Shown: in pieces, positions 1 to 5,376 of the stretch | Layout of the letters: every line of letters starts with the position of its first letter | Numbering within the stretch: position 1 is the first letter of the stretch | Source of the DNA: CAYZXL01 sp964482435 | GTDB taxonomy: Bacteria; Auribacterota; JABMQX01 | Length of the DNA stretch: 18,598 nt | Reading direction: 5' to 3' | Assembly: GCA_964482435.1 (NCBI GenBank) | Contig: CAYZXL010000078.1 | Span: 1 to 18,598 of the forward strand | The notes under the pieces: generated by a model | What the model was told of the DNA's origin: nothing | Databases searched by the model: none | The model's input: the letters and a program-made list of their open reading frames with translations, nothing else | Position numbers and translations under genes: made by a program

Positions 1-641
1 AAAGCAAGGCAATCCATACTGCTAACGGCGCCGGAGTTTTGATACCAGAAGACTCCGTCATTCGGTCGCTGCTCCTCGCACATCAACATAACCCGGGTGA
101 GCCACCTGCCGATGCGGTCAATGTTGCGGGGGGGGTTGGGCGATGGCGAGTAGGCGAGGTTTTGAGAATAGCTGTAGTTGCGGATCTTTCGGTTCTTGTC
201 CCCGGGGCACAGGTAAACCTCGTAGCTCCTCAGATAGGGCCACAGCAAACCCTGCCTGATCTGGAGTTTTGTGGCGCCGCCGCTGGTGATATTGCTCTGG
301 GAGTCGTAGGTGATCCATGAGGTGCGGATATAGGCCATCGTGTCGCCTTCCCAACCCGGTTGCGGCGGAAAAAAGCCCTCGTAGTCGTTCGTGTACTGGT
401 GGTACGCTTGGCCGAGCTGCCGCAAGTTCCCCATGCACTGCGCCTCCTGGGCCTTCTCCTTGCCACTCCGGATGGTGGGGAGAAGGATGGCCATAAGAAT
501 GGACAGTATAGCCATGACCACGAGCAGCTCGATAAGAGTGAACCCGACGCGGATCAACCTGTTGAAAAGGCGGCGCCTTGGCTCGTTGACAAGCCGCCTC
601 TTCGGGCGAAGTCTAATGAGACCATGACTGAACTTCACCAT
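1..641 (-). CDS. Type II secretion-style pseudopilin (prepilin N-terminal methylation domain), 3' partial
   Basis: The gene starts with ATG at 641 on the minus strand and runs off base 1 with 213 codons seen and no stop. A GGGGAG ribosome-binding site lies about 9 bases upstream. The N-terminus has a long basic leader, then the prepilin peptidase site G33-F34, the required Glu at +5 (E38, motif GFTLIELLVV) and a hydrophobic helix to about residue 54. It continues with NLRQLGQAYHQYTNDYEGFFPP and a later LCPGDKN segment, typical of the large pseudopilin families of Planctomycetota, Verrucomicrobiota and Lentisphaerota. Such proteins are inserted in the inner membrane, cleaved and methylated by prepilin peptidase, and assembled as pseudopili or kept as envelope proteins; this member's exact role is unknown. 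The 33-residue leader is longer than usual. M1 was chosen because of its ribosome-binding site. Confidence 0.9.
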   Translation of the reverse strand, partial: MVKFSHGLIRLRPKRRLVNEPRRRLFNRLIRVGFTLIELLVVMAILSILMAILLPTIRSGKEKAQEAQCMGNLRQLGQAYHQYTNDYEGFFPPQPGWEGDTMAYIRTSWITYDSQSNITSGGATKLQIRQGLLWPYLRSYEVYLCPGDKNRKIRNYSYSQNLAYSPSPNPPRNIDRIGRWLTRVMLMCEEQRPNDGVFWYQNSGAVSSMDCLA

Positions 642-711
642 TGGAGTATCTCCCCATAATGCATGTGATGATTGCTTCCCATGTCAATTCGACATTTGAA
701 GGACCCGCTTT

Positions 712-742
712 ATTATATGGCCATGCGCCCTGACCGTGTCAA
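712..742 (-). promoter_or_regulatory. Sigma70-type promoter for the pseudopilin gene
   Basis: Read on the minus strand, a perfect TTGACA (-35, bases 742-737) is followed after 19 bases by a perfect TATAAT (-10, bases 717-712). An AT-rich stretch (CAATTTTTG) lies just upstream of the -35. The spacer is 2 bases longer than the ideal 17. Transcription would begin near 705, giving a leader of roughly 65 bases before the ATG at 641. Confidence 0.6.
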
Positions 743-787
743 CAAAAATTGCCAACATCCTGTAGTGCCTCAGTCACGGGCGACTCA

Positions 788-873
788 CCGCGGAGGACGC
801 AGAGACCGCAGACGAATGTCAGACGGGATTAACAGAATTCCCAGGATCATCCGGTCCATCCTGTTATCCTGTC
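788..873. repeat. Degenerate interspersed palindromic repeat (ACGCAGAG block plus GACAGGAT-type inverted repeat)
   Basis: Bases 788-811 contain a CGCAGA-rich block (GGACGCAGAGACCGCAGACG). Bases 822-839 (GACGGGATTAACAGAATT) are an imperfect inverted match of 858-873 (ATCCTGTTATCCTGTC). I recall similar GACAGGATTAACAGGAT and ACGCAGAG repeats as common extragenic repeats in environmental bacterial genomes, but could not search. A second copy of the CCGCGRAGGACGCAG block lies at 9800-9814. Confidence 0.5.
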
Positions 874-996
874 GAAATCATCGGTTCTTTTCTCCCACGT
901 CTGGCGCCCGTAAGTCAGGCGACGCAATATCCTGAGACTGCATCAACAGTGTACAGCCGCCTCACCTGCCCAGCGCGGGCCCGGTGCGCTCACGGG

Positions 997-1404
997 TCAC
1001 TCGCGTTCTGGCGCCGATTCCTTGACCTCCTTCATGCTCTGGACCCGCGTGGACCTGCCATATCCGCACTTGGGGCATTCGGTTGTGCCAGTCTGTTCCG
1101 GCCCGAACTCCGTGGTAACCTCCCGCACGTCGTACGGGAATATCTGACCGCATTTGTCGCACTGAACAGCCCGGTATGCTGTCTTTTTCCCACAATATTT
1201 GCACTTATAGGGACCCGGCTGACCCGCGATAACTCTCTGCGGAAAGACCTTCTGGCACTCCGGATCACTGCAGATCAGGATGGCCGTGTAACCTCTCCCC
1301 TCTTCAGGCTCGGGCTTGACCCGCGTCACGGCGAAGTGGGAGGCTACAGCTACGATGCCCACAAGGATAACGATCACCAGAATGGACTTCAGAGTGGAAC
1401 TCAT
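997..1404 (-). CDS. Membrane-anchored tandem zinc-ribbon protein
   Basis: The protein has 135 residues starting at ATG 1404, with AAGGA about 9 bases upstream. The same frame stays open further upstream, but that part is not protein-like, so the internal start is preferred. Residues 6-27 form one hydrophobic helix (SILVIVILVGIVAVASHFAV) with no lipobox, so the rest is probably periplasmic, or cytoplasmic if the topology is reversed. Four cysteine pairs follow: C45/C50, C68-x2-C71, C82-x2-C85 and C110-x2-C113, which suit two rubredoxin-like or zinc-ribbon knuckle sets each binding one metal. The tail (KEVKESAPERE) is charged. I cannot assign a substrate or partner; it may be an envelope assembly or redox protein. 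It reads in the same direction as the pseudopilin but is 355 bases away with a promoter between, so it is not obviously co-transcribed. Confidence 0.75.
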   Translation of the reverse strand: MSSTLKSILVIVILVGIVAVASHFAVTRVKPEPEEGRGYTAILICSDPECQKVFPQRVIAGQPGPYKCKYCGKKTAYRAVQCDKCGQIFPYDVREVTTEFGPEQTGTTECPKCGYGRSTRVQSMKEVKESAPERE

Positions 1405-1420
1405 GGCAACAGGTCCTTCG

Positions 1421-1439
1421 ACGTCAGTTGAGTTGACGT
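1421..1439. promoter_or_regulatory. Operator-like dyad upstream of the zinc-ribbon gene
   Basis: A perfect inverted repeat, ACGTCA-(7 bases)-TGACGT, is centred 26 bases upstream of the zinc-ribbon start codon at 1404. Its position would let a dimeric regulator block transcription or translation initiation. No matching promoter hexamers are clear, so function is only inferred from symmetry. Confidence 0.25.
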
Positions 1440-1616
1440 TCGCACCAGGCGCCACCTCCGCAGAGGTTCGCGAGCAAACCGCGATGTGCTCAGCGGGGCC
1501 CTGAACCGGAATGAATATACCATAACCAGGCGGAAGTCCGCAAGGTTTCTTCTTCCCATGCGCGATACCCGCCAGGGCATCGCCGCTGGCCAGGAGTCTG
1601 CCCGTTCTCGATGGCA

Positions 1617-1960
1617 TCAAGGTATATCTCGAACGAGAACAGGACAACGTGCTGCTGAAAAACCCTGACCGGCTGCTGCGAGGACGCAGACGCCGACATA
1701 GTCAACAACGGCGCCGAGCGCAGCCTCCGGGGAGTGGCTGTCGTACGGAAAAACCTCGCCTCGGCGGGATTCTTCGGCAAGGGCGCATATTTGACAATGC
1801 CCTCGTCCCTCGACATCCTTCCGTTCTACCTCGAAGCCCAGTTCATTGCCGGAGTTATAGCGCCATGAGAGATCAATCCGGCCTGGCGCCGTTGCGCAAG
1901 CCAAGAGGTCACCAGGAGCGTTCGGAATGGGTTCCTTTTCGGGACAAAAAGGGGGGGAGG
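1617..1960 (-). pseudogene. Decayed fibronectin type III domain fragment
   Basis: The minus-strand frame around 1960-1617 reads PEKEPIPNAPGDLLACAT, then APGRIDLSWRYNSGNELGF and EVERKDVEG. This matches the start of bacterial fibronectin type III modules, which typically read PxAPxxLxA, then IxLSWxDNSxNExGFxIER. Further on, VVDYVGVCVLAAAGQGFSA resembles the TxYxYRVxAxNAAGxSxYS strand pair that ends such a module. The middle is poorly conserved, there is no good start codon or ribosome-binding site, and the frame stops at 1617. I read this as the remnant of a larger secreted protein on the minus strand. The module normally mediates carbohydrate or protein interaction or acts as a spacer in secreted enzymes. 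Confidence 0.5.
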
Positions 1961-2080
1961 TGTTTTGCCAAGTCGAGTCAGCTTGGGCCAGTCCGGGCGT
2001 TTCTTCCCTCTGAAAGCATCGGGGAATTGCCCGAAAGGCATCACCATGATTGGCTGCTTCCGTAAAAGGCGGCGGAGACG

Positions 2081-2110
2081 CTGGTAATCGTAAAAGGTTT
2101 TTGGTATAGT
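2081..2110 (+). promoter_or_regulatory. Possible promoter of the LamG-like gene
   Basis: TATAGT (2105-2110, 5 of 6 matches to the -10 consensus) lies 18 bases after CTGGTA (2081-2086, a weak -35). It is 57 bases before the ATG at 2168, on the correct strand. Confidence 0.3.
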
Positions 2111-2167
2111 GGCAAATGGCTTAGTCGGGCGGCCCCGAACGGCAGATGCAAGATAGGGAGGCATATT

Positions 2168-2950
2168 ATGTGCAGGAATTTGCTTTGTCCATTTTCCGTC
2201 GTATTGTTCTTCGGTCTGCTGAGCGACACTCCAGGGCTGGAGGTGACAGCCCCCGCTCCGGCGGACAAGGAAAAGCAGACGAACCTCGACATGGACCCTC
2301 ATCTTGTCGGTTGGTGGAAGTTTGATGAGGCTTCCGGCAAAACCGCTGAAGACTCTTCCACACATGGCCGTAAGGGCACGCTTGAGGGCGGCTTGTCGTT
2401 TGACAGGGATTCGGTTTCAGGGAAGACAGGCAAAGCACTGAGGCTCGACGGCGGTGATGGTTGTGTAGGGATAACTGGATATAAGGGTGTTATCGGCACG
2501 CGACCTCGAACCGTGGCGGCCTGGATTAAGACAACCACCTCCCGGGGAGAAATCTTGTCCTGGGGTTCCGATGATTACGGCAAAATGTGGGTATTCGGCT
2601 TCATACGGGGGCGCATCGGTGTGACGCCCAATGGCGGGTATCTCTATATGAACCCCGAGACCGACGACGATCAGTGGCATCACGTGGCGGCTGTGGTACG
2701 GCAGGCCGAGCCCCCGAATCTCCATGATGATGTCAAGCTTTACAAGGATGGCATCCTGGCGGAGATTCATGACATTGGTCTTTTGGACCTTTGGCCGATT
2801 GACACCGGTGGCGACTCTGATGTCAGGATAGGCAGGCGATTCAAAGGCCTCATTGATGACGTTCGTATCTACGACCGTGCGCTGGCAGAGGATGAGATAA
2901 AAGCTCTGTTTATGTTGAAAAGTGGTCGCCCGTTGCCCAAATCCCCATGA
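2168..2950 (+). CDS. LamG-like (concanavalin A-like lectin/glucanase fold) domain protein, probably exported
   Basis: The protein has 260 residues. The start ATG is preceded by AGGGAGG about 7 bases upstream. A hydrophobic N-terminus (LLCPFSVVLFFGLLS) looks like a signal peptide, though the basic region is short. From about residue 46 a single LamG-like/laminin-G_3 domain fills the protein. Hallmarks are LVGWWKFDEASGKTAEDSS near its start, TVAAWIKT and DDQWHHVAAVV in the middle, and FKGLIDDVRIYDRALAEDEI at the end. This fold binds or decorates carbohydrate and is very common in secreted proteins of Planctomycetota and Verrucomicrobiota. No catalytic domain is attached. The next gene starts 79 bases downstream on the same strand, so the two are likely co-transcribed. 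Confidence 0.85.
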   Translation: MCRNLLCPFSVVLFFGLLSDTPGLEVTAPAPADKEKQTNLDMDPHLVGWWKFDEASGKTAEDSSTHGRKGTLEGGLSFDRDSVSGKTGKALRLDGGDGCVGITGYKGVIGTRPRTVAAWIKTTTSRGEILSWGSDDYGKMWVFGFIRGRIGVTPNGGYLYMNPETDDDQWHHVAAVVRQAEPPNLHDDVKLYKDGILAEIHDIGLLDLWPIDTGGDSDVRIGRRFKGLIDDVRIYDRALAEDEIKALFMLKSGRPLPKSP

Positions 2951-3029
2951 CAGTGCAGGGCATGTGGGCGAGTTTGAGCGAGAGACTCAGGCGGGGTGAA
3001 GCTCGAAGAACTACGAAAGGAGACGAACG

Positions 3030-4046
3030 ATGGAGAGTAAGCGAATGACCCGACGCCAGTTTATGCGCGATGGTGCGGTGGCTGCAGCCGGTGTGGCTCT
3101 GGGGCTCGGCGGCACCGATGGTCAAAACGCCAAGGCAGCCAATCCTGCAACCGTTGATACCTCGAAGATTCTCAATTACAACCCGAACATGGAGTACCGT
3201 CGGCTGGGCAAGACCAATCTTATGGTGTCGGCTGTGGGTCTGGGTGGGCACTCGGGCAGCGAGGGCAAGGAGCGATATGACATCGTCAGCCGCTGCCTCG
3301 AGGTAGGCATCAATTACATTGATAGCACCGGCAGCGGCGAGTTGCTCAGGGACTTGAAAGCCCTTGCCGGGCGGCGCGACAGAGTTTACCTGGGTATTTC
3401 CGAAACCGGTAATGAGCCGCGCAACCCAGATTACCGCACCGCCAACAAGCTGATAGGAGTATTAGACGAAATGTTGAGGGGGGCGAAACTGGAATACACC
3501 GATTTGTGGCGGATCACCGTGTACGAGCCTGGCGGCAGGCACTCGTTCGACACGTCCTGCGAGGTCGTCGAGGCCATCGAGAAAGCCAAAAAGCAGGGCA
3601 AAGCCCGATTCGGCGGCATCTCTTCGCACGATCGCCGCTGGTTCAAGTTCATGATCGAGTACTTTCCCCAGATCGAGGTTATACTCTTTCCCTTCACTAC
3701 CATGAGCAAGGCCGCACCGACGGACAGTCTCTTTGGCGCTCTCAAGAAGTGCGATGTGGGTGCGTTCGGCATCAAGCCCTTTGCGGCGGCGTCCCTGTTC
3801 ACGGGCAACCGAGAAGAAGACGACCGACGTGCTCGTCTGGCCATTCGGTACATCCTCCACAGCAACACCGTAATGCCAATCCCCGGCATCAACAGTGTCG
3901 CAGAAGTGGACAACGTGGCAAGAGCCGTGATGGAGCGCCGCCAGCTCGACTTGAAAGAAAAGGCCGAGTTGGAAAACGCCGCCAACGAGATGTGGGCTAA
4001 GTTGCCGGCTCAGTATCAATGGCTCAAGGACTGGGAATACGTCTAA
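3030..4046 (+). CDS. Tat-exported aldo/keto reductase-like protein with degenerate catalytic tetrad
   Basis: The protein has 338 residues, and its start is preceded by AAAGGAG (about 7-base spacing). The N-terminus has a twin-arginine leader (MTRRQFMRDGAVAAAGVALGLGG), so export in folded, cofactor-loaded form is expected. The aldo/keto reductase (beta/alpha)8 fold begins at MEYRRLGKTNLMVSAVGLGG (residues 54-73). Late elements for nicotinamide-cofactor binding are present: GGISSH near 195, FGIKPFAA near 246 and MPIPGINSVAEVDN near 282. Aligned by eye with the family, only the catalytic Asp is kept (D98 in INYIDSTGSGE). The Tyr position is Gly103, the Lys position Ser124 (VYLGISETG) and the His position Thr163 (DLWRITVYE). 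The C-terminal 4Fe-4S cysteine motif seen in some homologues is absent. It may therefore be a cofactor-binding or non-canonical enzyme. A tetraheme cytochrome gene follows 76 bases downstream. Confidence 0.85.
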   Translation: MESKRMTRRQFMRDGAVAAAGVALGLGGTDGQNAKAANPATVDTSKILNYNPNMEYRRLGKTNLMVSAVGLGGHSGSEGKERYDIVSRCLEVGINYIDSTGSGELLRDLKALAGRRDRVYLGISETGNEPRNPDYRTANKLIGVLDEMLRGAKLEYTDLWRITVYEPGGRHSFDTSCEVVEAIEKAKKQGKARFGGISSHDRRWFKFMIEYFPQIEVILFPFTTMSKAAPTDSLFGALKKCDVGAFGIKPFAAASLFTGNREEDDRRARLAIRYILHSNTVMPIPGINSVAEVDNVARAVMERRQLDLKEKAELENAANEMWAKLPAQYQWLKDWEYV

Positions 4047-4122
4047 CCGATAACCTCCGGCCAATTACGTGCTCGGGACGAGAGAAAGCAGCAGTGTCTA
4101 CCTCGTCGCCTGAGTCAATACC

Positions 4123-4704
4123 ATGGCACAGGGTATAAGATATTGTTTCCTGATGCTCATTCTGGCAGCAGTCGCTTTTGCGTGGATCGGTTGCGAGCAA
4201 ATCAACCCCAGACGGGAACCGGCGACGAAGACGAAACCCACAGCCAGCCAGGAGCCCGTGGCAAGCCAGGAAGCCGTAAAGGATGCCGAGCCACCGCTTC
4301 TTCTCGACAACGAGCCTTTCTTGCTGCTTGACAAAGGCCCAGACGTTGCCTCTCCGGCGGGCCCCGTAGCAGATAACAGTCGCTGCCACGTCTGCCACAT
4401 AAACTACATGCAAGAGGATATTGCCATCATCCACGGGCGGGCCAACATCGGGTGCGCGGGTTGCCACGGCACCTCTGACGCCCACATCGCCGACGAATCC
4501 TGGTCCTGGGGTGGGAAGGGCACGGCGCCTGATATTATGTATCGTCGGTCAGAGATCAATCCGTTCTGCATGGGATGTCACCCCAAGGACAAGATCGACA
4601 CCGAGCAGCACAAGCCCCTCTTCGCCGGCGCCGCCGAGGAGAGATATTGCACCGATTGTCACGGCAAGCACCGGCTGGCGCAGCGCAAGTGCAAATGGAA
4701 ATAG
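4123..4704 (+). CDS. Tetraheme cytochrome c lipoprotein
   Basis: The protein has 193 residues. It starts with a hydrophobic signal (FLMLILAAVAFAWIG) ending at a lipobox-like site with Cys24, so it is probably lipid-anchored on the periplasmic side. Residues 40-80 form a linker with short internal repeats (ASQEPVASQEAV; PLLLDNEPFLLLDKGP). Four CxxCH heme c motifs follow: CHVCH (88-92), CAGCH (111-115), CMGCH (149-153) and CTDCH (176-180). Extra histidines at 105, 121, 163 and 183 could be distal ligands for bis-His hemes. This is a small electron-transfer protein; I cannot name its redox partner. No strong ribosome-binding site is visible before ATG 4123. It follows the aldo/keto reductase-like gene on the same strand, suggesting an electron-transfer link between the two, which is inference. 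Confidence 0.85.
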   Translation: MAQGIRYCFLMLILAAVAFAWIGCEQINPRREPATKTKPTASQEPVASQEAVKDAEPPLLLDNEPFLLLDKGPDVASPAGPVADNSRCHVCHINYMQEDIAIIHGRANIGCAGCHGTSDAHIADESWSWGGKGTAPDIMYRRSEINPFCMGCHPKDKIDTEQHKPLFAGAAEERYCTDCHGKHRLAQRKCKWK

Positions 4705-4742
4705 GCTCGCCTGTTGCATCCGGAAGCATCGGCTCGACTTGA

Positions 4743-5114
4743 TTAACGCTCAAGCGGCAACGTGAAGGAGGGTTAGAGTGGCTTCGGGCCAACCGGGAGC
4801 GTAGCTTACAACAGTATCAGGAGCGTGCGAGCCACCGGGCAAACCGTCGCCAGCTCGCTATGCACAATCTATTACGCAGGTTCCCTGGGCTTTACCACCG
4901 TCTTATAGACCCTCCAAGATTAACAGGTGGTGGTCTCCAACGGCTCAGATTCGCGAGGTGGGTGGAGCATAATGCCGAAGCTCCGGAAGGAGCGAGTGTG
5001 GGGACTTTATGTTTCGTTGTGAATGTGGATGAGACTGAGCAGGCATGCAAACAACGCACGACGAAACGGCCCGTAACCAAGGTCGAGGGTTTGGGAAGCC
5101 TCGACAGCAGATAG
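4743..5114 (+). pseudogene. Remnant ORF of unknown family (possible transposase tail)
   Basis: The frame is open from just after a TGA at 4740 to a stop at 5112-5114. Bases 4761-4924 read like real protein: REGLEWLRANRERSLQQYQ, then ERASHRANRRQLAMHNLLRR and FPGLYHRLIDPPRLT. This is a basic, helical stretch of the kind seen near the C-terminus of some transposases, but I do not recognise the family. There is no start codon or ribosome-binding site at the left end, and the part after about 4925 is not protein-like. It is probably a broken gene end. The last bases contain a hairpin (5082-5105). Confidence 0.35.
5082..5105. other. Hairpin in the gap before the GH2 gene
   Basis: A perfect 7-bp stem, GTCGAGG/CCTCGAC, has a 10-base loop. 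No T-run follows, so it is not a standard terminator. The surrounding 4930-5120 stretch has a structured-RNA look, but no known RNA family was recognised. Confidence 0.35.
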
Positions 5115-5376
5115 GGTCATGACTCTCCAGTTTTCATTGCCAGGGGCTCGCCAACGCAGAATCGCGCTCTTCGGGCAAACCGCGCAGGTTCTCCGCGAAC
5201 CCGCGCGTGGCTCGGGGGTCCGCTGTCATGCCTCTCCTATTTTGTCGCCTGGTTCTGGTAGACTTACCCGGGTATACCCTTCGTTGGGGTCCGTGGAAGA
5301 ACAGGTGAGGTGCTGGTTCGGAGGGGGGCCGGACAAGGACCCTGATGACATTGAAAGCGAGAGTTGAGAGGAATGA

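Larger units (their letters stand above)
642..996. other. Intergenic region between pseudopilin and zinc-ribbon genes
   Basis: This 355-base gap holds the pseudopilin promoter (712-742) and a degenerate palindromic repeat (788-873). No ORF in it looks coding. The plus-strand reading frame 672-935 translates the repeats and is rejected as a gene. Confidence 0.6.
1405..2167. other. 763-base gap around the strand switch
   Basis: It holds the operator-like dyad at 1421-1439, the fibronectin-III remnant at about 1617-1960 and the probable promoter of the LamG-like gene near 2081-2110. The overlapping reading frames (for example minus 1826-2365 and plus 1649-2065) lack recognisable motifs, have basic, serine/arginine-rich composition and are treated as non-coding. 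Confidence 0.5.
4705..5376. other. 672-base gap before the GH2 gene
   Basis: It contains the remnant ORF, the hairpin at 5082-5105 and a perfect 10-base palindrome GGGTATACCC at 5270-5279, about 100 bases before the GH2 start. The palindrome could be an operator, but no convincing promoter hexamers surround it. Bases 5119-5367 form an ORF with no recognisable features. Confidence 0.4.

Noticed and set aside
1405..1647. Upstream extension of the zinc-ribbon reading frame
   Set aside because: No motif is visible, and the internal ATG 1404 has a ribosome-binding site and starts the membrane helix.
1826..2365. Minus-strand ORF of 179 codons
   Set aside because: It overlaps the FnIII-like frame and the well-supported LamG-like gene, and has no recognisable motif.
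3462..4064. Long minus-strand ORFs opposite the aldo/keto reductase-like gene
   Set aside because: They are antisense shadows of a GC-rich gene; the plus-strand product has clear family motifs.
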